Source of the DNA: Apostichopus japonicus
Lineage: Eukaryota; Echinodermata; Holothuroidea; Aspidochirotida; Stichopodidae
Reading direction: 5' to 3'
Length of the DNA: 64,000 nucleotides
Assembly (NCBI RefSeq): GCF_037975245.1
Contig: NC_092571.1
Span: 6,363,501 to 6,427,500 of the forward strand
Shown here: positions 52,201 to 64,000 of the stretch, piece after piece
Numbering within the stretch: position 1 is the first letter of the stretch
Layout: every line of letters begins with the position of its first letter
Notes under the pieces: generated by a model
Told to the model about the DNA's origin: nothing
Seen by the model: only the letters and a program-made list of their open reading frames with translations
Database searches by the model: none
Translations under genes and position numbers: made by a program

Positions 52201-52708
52201 GTTATAGACATATTACTTCTTAATATTTAGATTTTTAATATACAACTTCAAATACAAAATCTTAATCCATGACTTCAATAGACCAAAAAGAAGAAAGAAA
52301 ATAAAGGTGCCAAAATATTATCGTGAATGAGCAATACTGAGGTGTATTCCTTTATAGTACAACAAATCTATTGTTAAGTACTCAACATGCCAGAGCAAGA
52401 GCACATTGTTATAATGACCGCAAAAACAATTGACTGTTCATTCAGTGCAATGCATTAAGTGACATTGGTATATTAACCCCGTCGTGGTGAATCCTCACAG
52501 ATAGGAAGTTACTATAGCAGATTATTACATTTGAATATTCAATGAAGTGTAGTATACTTTCTACTCACTGTTTTGCAAGTTGGCCAACAAGATTTTTTTA
52601 AATTTGGTTTGTTTGTTCACAAGTCATATATCTTTATATAACTTGAAGACGTTTCCACTGTTTGTCTAGAGATTGACTTGTTAATGCAATCGTTTCGACA
52701 GCACTTAC

Positions 52709-52816
52709 TTCAACGGAGGGATCTTCACTTCATGTGAATGTCTATAAACGTTAACTTCTTAATTGGTTGATCATTTACTCTAAGTCATGAAATTAAACAT
52801 GGCTTACCAGTGTTTA
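52709..52816 (-). other. micro-exon-like pair (9 nt + 33 nt) with GTAAGT donor
   Basis: Minus strand: CTATAG|TAAACACTG|GTAAGC (52808-52816), then a 33-nt block (52709-52741) between TTTATAG and the ideal donor GTAAGT. Confidence 0.3.
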
Positions 52817-54970
52817 CTATAGAGAAATCAAAAGAAGTACATATTATCGTGAATATACATTACATATGTGTATATTTCCACACGTTACAAAAATCATCCT
52901 ATTTACGTACTCAACATGCAAGAGCAAAGTATTTTATTAATATACAGACAGATTAATCGGCTGTTCAATAAATACAAGGCATTAACTGACGTTGGTACAT
53001 TATCCCCCGTCGTAGTGAATCCACACAGGCAATAACATTATTCACAGGTGTATATATTATCGTTTGGAGCCTGATTTTCGTGATATTCTCACATAACGTA
53101 TACTCACCATTCTAAACTGAGTTTAACATATCAGTGTTGGAAGCATTTACTTCATCAAGGTCACTTCATGGTAATGTCTATAGACATTTTACTTCTTAAT
53201 ATTGAGATTTGTACTATACAACTTCAAATTAACATATCTTAATCCGTGACTTCAATAGGAATGTAGTGTTATGAATACAGCCAGAACAATTGACTGTTCA
53301 TTTGGTGAAAAGCATTAAGTGACATTGGTATATTAACCCCGTCGTCGTGAATCCTAACATATTAGAGAATAATACAGCATATTATTATTTTTGATTATTC
53401 ACTGAATTGTAGTATACTTTCTACTCACTATTTTGCAAGTCGGCTAACAAGATTTGTTACAATTTGGTATGTTTTTTTTTTCACAAATCATATCTTTTTA
53501 TCTCATGAAGACTTTACCATTGCTTGTATGTACATTGGCCTAGTTTAACAATTACATTTGGGCAGCATTTTCATCACCGAGTGGGTCTTCCTTCATTTGA
53601 ATGACATATTACTTGTTTGTACTGTAACTTTTAACTAAACAACTTGAAATTAAAATATCCTACCATCCACTGCAATAGAGGGAAAAACACAAAATATTAT
53701 CTTTTATTAACATTACTGAGGTGTTTATTTCTTTATGGTACAATAAGTCTCTAGTTTAAGTAGTCAACATGCAAGAATAGGAAAGTAGTGTTGTGAATAC
53801 AGCCATAACAATTGACTATTCATTTAGTGGACAGCATATAGTGACGTCGGTATATTGCCCACGTTGTGGTGAATCCTCACAGATAGGAGATATTAATCAG
53901 GGTGGCTATATAATTTTTGGAACTGATTTCCGGTATACCCTCACCCATCCTATGTAAACCATGCTAATTCAGTTTTTTCACTTACACGGAAATTAATTTT
54001 TCACACCGTTACCGTATGTGGAAGTCCACTTGTAACACTGGTATATGAGATACACACTATATCACTAATAAACGTTTTATTTGGACAATACCTTTCGTCA
54101 AAACTTGAACCTTGTTTTGTAAGATTATTACATTTGATTATTCACTGAGCTGTAGTATACTTGCTACTCACTATTTTGCAAGTTAGATAACAAGATTAGT
54201 TAAAATGTGGTTTATTTGTTTCTTTTGTTTCTTAAGTAATTTGATCAGTTTACACTAAGTCTTCAAATTAAAATGTCTTACCAAAGGTGTCTATAGAGAA
54301 ATCAGTAGAAGAAAATGTTATCGTAAATTGACATTACTGAAGTGTATATTTCCACATGTTACAACAATTCTCTTGTTTACGTACTTAACATGGAAGAGCA
54401 ATTAATTCATCAAGGGATGTTTCACTTCATGTTAATGTCTATAGACGTATTACTTCTAAATATTGTGTATAATCAATTAATTTTAATTATAATAATATAT
54501 AATTTTTACTATACAAATTAAAATTAAAATATCTTACCCCAGACTTCATTAGAGTAAAAAAGAAGCCAATATTTTATCATGAATGAAGGTAAGTGAGGTA
54601 AATATTTCTTTATGGTACAACAAGTCTATTGTAAAAGTACTCAACATGCGAGAGCAGAGTATAGTGTTATGAATACAGCCAGGACAGTTAACTGTTCAAT
54701 CAGTGCAAAGCATTAAGTGACATTGGTATATTAACCCCGTCGTCGTGAATCCACACATTTAGGAGATTATTACAGAAGATTATGATATTTGATTATTCGC
54801 TGAACTGTAGTATGCTTTCCACTCACTATTTTGCAAGTTGGTTAAGAATGTTCGTTAACCATGGGCATATATGTGCACAACTCATACATCGTTTTATCTC
54901 ATGAAGACATTACCAATGCTTGTATGTATACATTGAACTAGTTTAACAATTCAATATTGGCCGCATTTAC

Positions 54971-55075
54971 CTTGTCGAGGGGATCTTCCTTTCATGTGAA
55001 TGTCTATAGTCATAATATGTCTTAATATAGTAATCTTTTACTATACAACTTCAAATTAAGATATCTTACCCCAGG
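54971..55075 (-). other. micro-exon-like pair (6 nt + 33 nt), open, strong donors
   Basis: Minus strand: ATTAAAG|CCTGGG|GTAAGA (55070-55075), a 66-nt spacer ending CTATAG, a 33-nt block (54971-55003) ending AAG|GTAAAT. Joined, they read LGHSHERKIPST without a stop. Confidence 0.35.
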
Positions 55076-56911
55076 CTTTAATATAGAGAAAAAATCCAAA
55101 ATATTATCTTCAATTAACATAACTGAGGTGTATATTTCTTTATGGTATGCGAGAGCCTACTGTCTAAGTACTCAACATGCGAGAGCAGAGTATAGTGTTT
55201 TGAATACACCCAGAACAATTGACTGTTCATTTTGATGAAAAGCTTTAGGTGACGTCGGTATACTGCCTCCCGTCGTCGTGAATCCTCAAAGATTGGGGAC
55301 CTTAATCAGGGGTTTGCACACCATTTATATTTATTTTTAAGAGAAATTTATTTTTCTCCTTTTCACACCCGTTACCGTCATTAGAACCCCATTTATAACT
55401 ATGTATCATGAGATATATCACAACGTTTTACTTACACAATATCTTTCCCAACTATTTATGTTACTACTATCTTTTAAAACTTGAGCCTTGTTTTATCAGA
55501 TTATTACATTTGATTATTCACTGAACTGTAGTGTACTTTCATCTCACTATTTTTCAAGTTGGCTAACAAGATTTTTTTAAATTGTGTATATTTGATCACA
55601 GGTCATATATTTTTTATATAACTTGAAGACGTTTCCGCTGTGTGTCTGTAGATTGACTTAGTCAATGCAATCATTTTGGCAACATTACTTTATCGAAGGG
55701 ATCTTCACTTAATGTGAATATCTTCAGACGTATTCACTTCTTTATGATCTTGATCATTTTAGTATAAGTCTTTAAATGAAAATGACTTACAAATGTGATC
55801 TATAGGGAAAACAACAGAAGAAAAGTATTATCGTAAATTCGCGGTTACCGAAGATATTATTTCCGCACATTAAAACAATTATGTTGTTTACGTACACAAC
55901 ATGCAAGAGGAAGTAATTTCATGGATACAGACAGACTAATCGACTGTTCATTAAATACAAGGCATTAGCTGCCGTTGGTACATTACCCCCGACATAATGA
56001 ATCAACACAAATAGGTCAAAATCTTAATTACATGTGTATACATTATCGTTTGGTACCTGGTTTACTGTCAACTCTCATATATTGTCTGTGAATAATTCTG
56101 ACTCAGTTGTATAAATTTTAAGAGGAATTCATATTTCTCCTTTTCACACCCGTTACCGTCTGGGGAAGTCCATTTGTAACTCTGGATCATGAGACATACA
56201 ATATGACACCAATAAACGGTTCATTTATGCATTACCTTTCCCAACAATTTATGTTACTTCTATCTAAAAAACTTGATCCTTGTTTATTCAGAATATTACA
56301 TTTCATAATTCGCTAAACTGTAGTATACTATCTAGTTAGACTCACTTTTATTTTGCAAGTTGGCTAACAAGATTTGTTAAGGTTGTGTATATATGTTTAC
56401 AAGAAACAATTCTTTTTATAACTTGAAGACGTTTCCTCTGTTTGTCTGTACATTGACTTAGGTAATGCAATAATTTTGGCATCATTTACTTTACTGTAGG
56501 ATCTTCACTCCATATGAATGTCTATAAACGTTTTCACTTCATAACTATTTTGATCATTTTACTATAGGTCTTCAAATTAAAATGTCTTACCTTTATCTTC
56601 TATAGAGAGAACAAAAGCAAAAAATATAATCGTAAAGCGACGTTACTAAAGAACATATTTCCATACGTTAGTAAGTTAGCAAAGTAATATTATGAATACA
56701 GACAGAATAATCGGCTGTTCATGAAATACAAGGTGACGTTAGTACATTACCCCGTCGTAATGATTCCACACAGATAGGTTATAACCTTAATCACGGGTGT
56801 ATACCTTATCTTGGAATTTGTTTAACTGTCAACTCGCACATGTTGTCTGTGAATAATTCTTACTCAGTTGTATAACTTGAAAGAGAAATTCTTTTTTCTC
56901 CTTGGTTAGGT

Positions 56912-57004
56912 GTGAGGTCATGAAAAGTGGTGCATATTCTACAAGAAAAGGAAACACTTTTCACATCCCTGGGGACTGACTGTTAAGGTCTCCAATCTGT
57001 GAGG
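56912..57004 (+). repeat. left 93-bp inverted repeat flanking the 516-bp array
   Basis: It begins GTGAGGTCATGAAAAGTGG and is the inverse complement of 60627-60719 at roughly 93-95% identity. It includes CTGGGGACTGACTGTTAAGG. Confidence 0.9.
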
Positions 57005-57014
57005 ATTCACGACA

Positions 57015-60000
57015 TTGTGAATCATCTAAGGAAAGGAAATTATTATAGCAGATTATATCAGATTATAATATTTCATTATGCGCTGAACTGTAATATGGGT
57101 TTTAATCATTATTTTGCTAGTTTTGGTATATATGTTCACAACTCATACATCGGTTTATCTCATGAAAACATTACCACGCCTTATCTGTGCATTGCCATAG
57201 TTAAACAATTCCATTTTAGCAGCAATTATTTCATCGACCGGGTCTTCACCTCATGTTAATATCTTTAGACATATTTCTTATTAATATTGTCATTTTTACT
57301 ATACAACTTTAATTAAGATATCTTACCCCGCACTGCAATAAAGAGAACAATAGAAGCCAAAATATTAAAGTAAATTAACGATACTGAGGTACATATTTCT
57401 TAATGGTACACGTTTATTGTTAAAGTACTCAACATGCGAGAGCAGAGTATAATGTTATGATTACAGCCAGAACAATTGACTGTTCATTTAGTGAAAAGCA
57501 TTATGTGGCATTGAAATATTAACCCCGTCGTCGTGAATCCTCTAGGGAAAGGAAATCATTATAGCAGATTATATCAGATTATAATATTTCATTAAGCGCT
57601 GAACTGTAATATGGGTTTTAATCATTATTTTGCTAGTTTTGGTATATATGTTCACAACTCATACATCGGTTTATCTCATGAAAACATTACCACGCCTTAT
57701 CTGTGCATTGCCATAGTCAAACAATTCCATTTTAGCAGCAATTATTTCATCGACCGGGTCTTCACCTCATGTTAATATCTTTAGACATATTTCTTATTAA
57801 TATTGTCATTTTTACTATACAACTTTAATTAAGATATCTTACCCCGCACTGCAATAAAGAGAACAATAGAAGCCAAAATATTATAGTAAATTAACGATAC
57901 TGAGGTACATATTTCTTAACGGTACACGTTTATTGTTAAAGTACTCAACATGCGAGAGCAGAATATAATGTTATGATTACAGCCAGAACAATTGACTGTT
58001 CATTTAGTGAAAAGCATTATGTGGCATTGAAATATTAACCCCGTCGTCGTGAATCCTCTAGGGAAAGGAGATCATTATAGCAGATTATATCAGATTATAA
58101 TATTTCATTAAGCGCTGAACTGTAATATGGGTTTTAATCATTATTTTGCTAGTTTTGGTATATATGTTCACAACTCATACATCGGTTTATCTCATGAAAA
58201 CATTACCACGCCTTATCTGTGCATTGCCATAGTTAAACAATTCCATTTTAGCAGCAATTATTTCATCGACCGGGTCTTCACCTCATGTTAATATCTTTAG
58301 ACATATTTCTTATTAATATAGTCATTTTTACTATACAACTTTAATTAAGATATCTTACCCCGCACTGCAATAAAGAGAACAATAGAAGCCAAAATATTAT
58401 AGTAAATTAACGATACTGAGGTACATATTTCTTAATGGTACACGTTTATTGTTAAAGTACTCAACATGCGAGAGCAGAGTATAATGTTATGATTACAGCC
58501 AGAACAATTGACTGTTCATTTAGTGAAAAGCATTATGTGGCATTGAAATATTAACCCCGTCGTCGTGAATCCTCTAGGGAAAGGAGATCATTATAGCAGA
58601 TTATATCAGATTATAATATTTCATTAAGCGCTGAACTGTAATATGGGTTTTAATCATTATTTTGCTAGTTTTGGTATATATGTTCACAACTCATACATCG
58701 GTTTATCTCATGAAAACATTACCACGCCTTATCTGTGCATTGCCATAGTTAAACAATTCCATTTTAGCAGCAATTATTTCATCGACCGGGTCTTCACCTC
58801 ATGTTAATATCTTTAGACATATTTCTTATTAATATTGTCATTTTTACTATACAACTTTAATTAAGATATCTTACCCCGCACTGCAATAAAGAGAACAATA
58901 GAAGCCAAAATATTAAAGTAAATTAACGATACTGAGGTACATATTTCTTAATGGTACACGTTTATTGTTAAAGTACTCAACATGCGAGAGCAGAGTATAA
59001 TGTTATGATTACAGCCAGAACAATTGACTGTTCATTTAGTGAAAAGCATTATGTGGCATTGAAATATTAACCCCGTCGTCGTGAATCCTCTAGGGAAAGG
59101 AGATCATTATAGCAGATTATATCAGATTATAATATTTCATTAAGCGCTGAACTGTAATATGGGTTTTAATCATTATTTTGCTAGTTTTGGTATATATGTT
59201 CACAACTCATACATCGGTTTATCTCATGAAAACATTACCACGCCTTATCTGTGCATTGCCATAGTTAAACAATTCCATTTTAGCAGCAATTATTTCATCG
59301 ACCGGGTCTTCACCTCATGTTAATATCTTTAGACATATTTCTTATTAATATTGTCATTTTTACTATACAACTTTAATTAAGATATCTTACCATAGACTGC
59401 AATAAAGAGAACAATAGAAGCTAAAATATTAAAGTAAATTAACGATACTGAGGTACATATTTCTTAATGGTACAAGTCTATTGTTAAAGGACTCAACATG
59501 CGAGAGCAGAGTATAATGTTATGATTACAGCCAGAACAAATGATTGTTCAATTAGTGAATAGCAATATGTGGCATTGAAATATTAACCCCGTCGTCTTGA
59601 ATCCTCTAGGGAAAGGAGATCATTATAGCAGATTATATCAGATTATAATATTTCATTATGCGCTGAACTGTAATATGGGTTTTAATCATTATTTTGCTAG
59701 TTTGGTATATATGTTCACAACTCATACATCGGTTTATCTCATGAAAACATTACCACGCCTTATCTGTGCATTGCCATAGTCAAACAATTCCATTTTAGCA
59801 GCAATTATTTCATCGACCGGGTCTTCACCTCATGTTAATATCTTTAGACATATTTCTTATTAATATAGTCATTTTTACTATACAACTTTAAGATATCTAA
59901 CCTTCGACTGCAATAAAGAGAACAATAGCAGCAAAAATTTTAAAGTAAATTAACGATACTGAGGTACATATTTCTTAATGGTACAAGTCTATTGTTAAAG

Positions 60001-60626
60001 TACTCAACATGCGAGAGCAGAGTATAATGTTATGATTACAGCCAGAACAATTGACTGTTCATTTAGTGAAAAGCATTATGTGGCATTGATATAGTAACCC
60101 CGTCGTCATGAATCCTCTAGGGAAAGGAGATCATTATAGCAGATTATATCAGATTATAATATTTCATTATGCGCTGAACTGTAATATGGGTTTAAATCAA
60201 TATTTTGCTAGTTCGCCAAGAAGATTTGTATTGGTATATATGTTCACACTTTATACATCGGTTTATCTCATAAAAAACATTACCACGCCTTGTCGGTACA
60301 CTGACCTAGTTGAAAAATTCCATTTTGGCAGCAATTATTTCATCGACCGGGTCTTCACTTCATTTGAATATCTTTAGACATATTACTTCTTAATATTGTC
60401 ATTTTTACTATGCAATTTCAATAAATATATCTTACCCCGCTCTGCAATAGAAGCCGATATATTATAGTAAATTAAAGATACTGGTGTATATACTTTAATG
60501 GTACAAGTCTATTGTTCAAGTACTCAACATCAGATTATAATGTTATGATTACAGCCAAAACAATTGACTGTTCATTTAGTGAAAAGCATTAAGTGACATT
60601 GATATAGTAACACCGTCTTCGTTAAT
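57015..60626 (-). repeat. 516-bp tandem array, 7 copies
   Basis: Copies are marked by 'TCTAGGGAAAGG' at 57541 and every ~516 bp after, with a variant first unit and a diverged last one. The first five hexamer positions are exactly 516 bp apart (57327, 57843, 58359, 58875, 59391), then 511 and 534. The minus-strand inserts are TGCGGG (four times), TCTATG, TCGAAG and AGCGGG. The 33-nt block is present but its donor is AT instead of GT in all copies. Confidence 0.95.
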
Positions 60627-60719
60627 CCTCACAGATAGGAGACCTTAACAGTCAGTCCCCAGCGATGTGAAAAGTGCCTTCTTTTCTTGTAGAATATGCA
60701 CCACTTTTCATGACCTCAC
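60627..60719 (-). repeat. right 93-bp inverted repeat flanking the 516-bp array
   Basis: Partner of 56912-57004. It ends CCACTTTTCATGACCTCAC. Confidence 0.9.
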
Positions 60720-61411
60720 AACTTACTAATATATAATTAGGTAAAACGTGGTATTTCCGAAGGTCAATTTCTCAGTCATTTACTAATTTTTAAGTATGGT
60801 AATAGTTGAATTTGATAACCGGAAGTTGTTAAATCCAATCCTTTTTCCAAAAAAAAAAAAAAATCAGGAGTGCAAGGGAATTTCGCCCGTATGTTCCGAA
60901 CGTAACTTAACCACTTTCGAACATTCTAATTCAGTTATTTAACTTTGAAGTGAAATTCATTTTCTCCTTTTTTTTCATCTGTTACCGTCTAGGGAAGTCC
61001 AGTTGTAACTCTGGATCATGAGTATATAACATAACACTATTAACGTTTTATTTACACAATACCTTTCCCAGCTATTTATGGTAATACTATCCTAAAAGCT
61101 TGAGCCTTATTTTATCAGATTATTAGATGTGATTATTCACTGAACTGAAGTGTACCTTTTACTCTCTAGTTTGCAATTGGCTAACACGCTTTGTATAATT
61201 TTGTAAACAAGTTCACATTTTGTACATTTTTCAAAACATGATAACGTTACCATGCACTTTTTGTCTGTGTATTTACTTAGTTAAAAAAACATCATTTTGG
61301 CAGCCTTTACTTCATCGAATGGATCTTCACTTCATGTGAATGTCTATATACGTATTCGGTTTTAATTATTTTGATTATTTTACTATAAGTCGTCAAATTA
61401 AGACATTTTAC

Positions 61412-61764
61412 CATCGTTTTCTATAGAGAAAACAACAGAAGAAAAATATAACGGTAAATTAAGGTTACTGAAGAGTATATTTCCATACGTTACAGCAGTT
61501 TTCTTGTTTACGTACTCAGCGTCCAAGAGCAAAGTAATTTCATGGATACAGACAGAATAATCGGCTGTTCATTAAAAACGAGGCATTAACTGACGTTGGT
61601 ACATTACCCCCGTCGTAGTGAATCAATGTTACGGTCTACTCTCACATATCGTTTCACATATCGACGGGATCGTCACTTCATGTGAATGTCTATCAACGTA
61701 TTCACTTCTTAATAATTAATCATATTGCAATAAGTCGTCAAATTAAATGTCTCACCGTCAATCC
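61412..61764 (-). other. two terminal 9-nt micro-exon-like inserts
   Basis: Minus strand: TTTATAG|GGATTGACG|GTGAGA (61756-61764) and CTATAG|AAAACGATG|GTAAAA (61412-61420). The first is the most upstream cassette I can find in the direction of reading. Confidence 0.3.
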
Positions 61765-61950
61765 CTATAAAGAAATGTTTCCGCAAATTAAAGTTATTTA
61801 AGTGTTTATTTCTTTATATAATAATATTTCTCTATTTAAACTACTCAACATGCGATAGAAGAATATTCTTTTATAAATACAAGCAGAAACAAGAGGCTAT
61901 TTATTTAGCGAAAAATAACATTACGATACGTTGGAACATTACCGAGTAGG

Positions 61951-62574
61951 TGCACTATTCCTTTCCTATTTACCGTCTTTGTCTTACATCAGAGACAACT
62001 GAGGTTATCTACATTCTTCCTACTCTGACTTTAAACTGACAACTTTGTATTACTATAAACCTTTAGTGTCATATACGATGAGAGTAACCCTTCTAGGTCT
62101 GAATTAGTGAATAAGTCGAGGTTCTATGCGACTGCCGCTCAGCTTCGTGTGTGTGATTTATTTTAAAACCTTGTGCCTTGTTTCAGCAGATTATTACATT
62201 CGCTGAACTGGAGTTTATACCCCTTTTTCACTGTCATGAAAGTTGGTTAAGAGTTTATTTAAATTTAAAACAATTTTCTTGTTCAAGTGGTCAACATTTG
62301 AGATCAAACAGATACCGTTATGACTACAGCCAACACAATTGGCCATTCTGTCATTACAAAGCATTAACAACCGTATCTTAACGTTGAAGTTTAAACATAA
62401 TTTGAATATATGGTGAGAAAATCTACATTAAGTTTGCTTTTGTCCACGTTTCAAAGTATTTTCATTGCCATTAACACAATTATGCACAATCAATCAATCA
62501 ATAGTCATAAGCCAAATTGGCCAGTTGACCTCCCCGCAGTTTATAAAAAATCTTAGGTTTGTAACCTTTTATAA
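61951..62574. other. no gene seen; array flank
   Basis: Very diverged unit fragments ('CAGCAGATTATTACATT' near 62183, 'ACTACAGCCAACACAATTGG' near 62322), then plain AT-rich sequence. Confidence 0.4.
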
Positions 62575-62780
62575 TTATGCACAAGCCTGCACAAGCCTGC
62601 ACATCCCTGCTCGATGTCATAGCACAATCCTGGACAATGCCATGAGAACAGTGCTTCGCCATTATGCGCAATCCTTTGCAATGCTATGAAGATAATCCTG
62701 CACAATGCCATTAACACAATCCTGTACAAAGCCATGAACACAATGCTTCACATTCCTGTGCAATGCTATGAACACAATCT
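62575..62780. repeat. degenerate ~30-bp minisatellite
   Basis: 'CACAATGCCATGAACACAAT' recurs six or more times with changes, preceded by three shorter 'CTGCACAAGC' units. Confidence 0.8.
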
Positions 62781-63439
62781 TAAGTTAGCAGCAAAATGAC
62801 GTAAAACAAAAGTCAACATATGACCTTTGTTAACTTACTGCAAGATTCCGGAACTGTAGATAAGCCGAAAAGAAGAGTGACTTCCTTATAATATTCATTA
62901 TGACGTCACAGTGTATTGTTATAAGACCAGCGACCGAAATATAATTTAAAACAATTAATATGAAACGTATTCAATACAAAGATAAAAGACATTTCTGGGC
63001 GCCTTAAAGTATTATGTAAGCTTTCCAAACACAATTCTATGCATTATATCATTAAGTATCCAACATTAAATATTCGAATTCCCACGCAATTTAATATTAT
63101 CTTGTTTTATTAACTAAAAATACGCACATATTTCGCAGAGTTGAAAGAAATCTAATTGGAGCAAAGAAAATATAAGACATTATTAGCATCATTGCTTGGA
63201 ATCTCAACAGTGACATTGTCAAAATGTTAAATTATATGGAATGTGGTATGAATAAGAAATGCCGCAAGACGAAATAAAATATTTGCTTATCATTTCATCT
63301 CCCTACGTGTAATGTATAGGGGGAAAGACATTGTACTTCAGCCCACAACATTAATGCGTGGAAGTGTGTGTGGGTGGTTAGTGCGCGCGTTTGTGTGAGT
63401 GAGTAAACAAGTGTTGCGAACTCCTCCTAGACCGTAAGT
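62781..63439. other. no gene seen
   Basis: AT-rich with a short TGTGTG/GCGCGC stretch near 63365-63400. No supported frame. Confidence 0.45.
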
Positions 63440-63690
63440 CAAATCATGTACAAACTTGGTGGGTAGGTATCTGGCCATGTAAAATCGTGCTTCTGTGATT
63501 GATGACGTCATAGGTCACTGTCCCAGAGGTCAAAGATCAAGACAACTAAAAATTGGATTTTAGCCAAAATATAACAGAGTTAAGTGTTTGGGTTCGAGAA
63601 CAAAGGTCAGTTGAGGTGAAAGGTCAATTTGGCCTGATGATAGCAACCAGATGCATTCAGAAGAAACCCAACAATCACATCCGTCTTGGA
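63440..63690 (+). repeat. dispersed AGGTCA-rich repeat, second copy
   Basis: It shares 'ACAAACTTGGTGGGTAGG' and several AGGTCA words with 3840-4340. A perfect CRE palindrome TGACGTCA lies at 63503-63510, directly followed by TAGGTCA. Confidence 0.5.
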
Positions 63691-64000
63691 AGGGTGATAT
63701 CTGCAACTACATGGATTGCCCTCTCGTTTCTTATTATTTGAAATTTCTGAATTGACAATAACACTAAGTTCATGAGGAAATGAAAAAAAAAATACATTGA
63801 CATTTTGAACTCATTCTTTGTTATGAATTAGAGGTGGTAAGGTTTTTGATTTAATAAAATGTAGTTTGGTAATGTCACAATTTCCATTACAATCCATGTA
63901 ACTTTATAAGTGCACTTGTAGATATAGTGTCGTCGTACAATCGTAAGAATTGATGAAAGCACCATTGGATATAAAAAGAAAAAACATAATCATGAGTAAC

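Larger units (their letters stand above)
26300..61950 (-). repeat. diverged tandem array of 0.5-0.9 kb units with antisense splice-like cassettes
   Basis: Landmark phrases recur throughout in fixed order: 'AATGTCTTACC', a purine tract, 'TTAACGTTACTGAAGTG', 'CTCAACATGCGAGAGCAGAG', 'AATACAGCCAGAACAATTGA', 'AAGTGACGTCGG', 'GTCGTGAATCC', 'TTTTGGCAGCATTTACTTCA' and 'CACTTCATGTGAATGTCTAT'. Copies range from near-identical to barely recognisable. Read on the minus strand, the purine tract becomes a pyrimidine tract ending in AG, followed by a 6-, 9- or 12-nt insert and GTAAG. About 39 units keep this, and five more have GT changed to AT. No continuous protein can be read across them. Confidence 0.7.

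Noticed and set aside
54911-54945. A 22-nt exon candidate before GTAATG on the minus strand (CAAGCAATG)
   Set aside because: The length is not symmetric and acceptor or donor is lost in most units, for example at 52640 and 57170.

Overview
The window is eukaryotic, almost certainly metazoan, and AT-rich. It has GT-AG intron boundaries, several LINE, hAT, MULE and SINE remnants, long (TA)n runs and large satellite arrays. It has no bacterial-type operons. The repeat repertoire (a CR1/L2-like LINE with an ATATAAGTACTAT-type 3' tail, G-tract hAT elements, a Penelope-type hammerhead ribozyme, a tRNA-headed SINE) suggests a marine invertebrate. An echinoderm such as a sea cucumber is my best guess, but this is inference and not proven. 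I see no intact protein-coding gene; every recognisable coding stretch carries stops or frameshifts.

Layout. 1-3.3 kb: exons of a decayed UIM-HECT ubiquitin ligase (G2E3-like) on the plus strand. 3.4-4.4 kb: truncated elements and a dispersed repeat rich in nuclear-receptor half-sites. 6.2-7.8 kb: a hAT-type element with a second hAT nested in it; both have perfect 8-bp target duplications. 8.0-8.65 kb: a degenerate minisatellite. 8.7-11.3 kb: a two- or three-exon MULE (Mutator-like) transposase pseudogene. 13.25-14.35 kb: a possible solo LTR with heat-shock-element-like sites. 17.8-18.1 kb: a hammerhead ribozyme module between two (TA)n runs. 18.2-19.1 kb: the 3' end of a CR1/L2-type LINE with a triplicated 3' UTR block. 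19.8-21.0 kb: another 5'-truncated LINE, flanked by 90-bp direct repeats. 22.9-24.7 kb: a heptamer satellite followed by a hexamer satellite with 93-bp higher-order structure.

From about 26 kb to 62 kb nearly everything is built from diverged copies of one 0.5-0.9 kb unit. Within it are an ~870-bp tandem array (37.6-44 kb, interrupted by two nested hAT elements at 38.9-40.0 kb) and a homogeneous 516-bp array (57.0-60.6 kb) flanked by 93-bp inverted repeats.

The most unusual signal lies in this 36-kb region. On the minus strand, about 39 units keep a canonical pyrimidine tract and 3' splice site, a 6-, 9- or 12-nt insert, and a GTAAG/GTGAG 5' splice site. Many then have a 54-69 nt mini-intron and a second 33-, 27- or 21-nt exon-like block. 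The tiny inserts vary while their flanks stay constant. This could be a micro-exon gene array, a non-coding transcript, or a satellite carrying fossil splice sites. In-frame stops in many copies argue against one long protein. A second coherent signal is that all four hAT elements share a subterminal GGGGGC-N4/5-GCCCCC hairpin and an internal module although their outer TIRs fall into three types.
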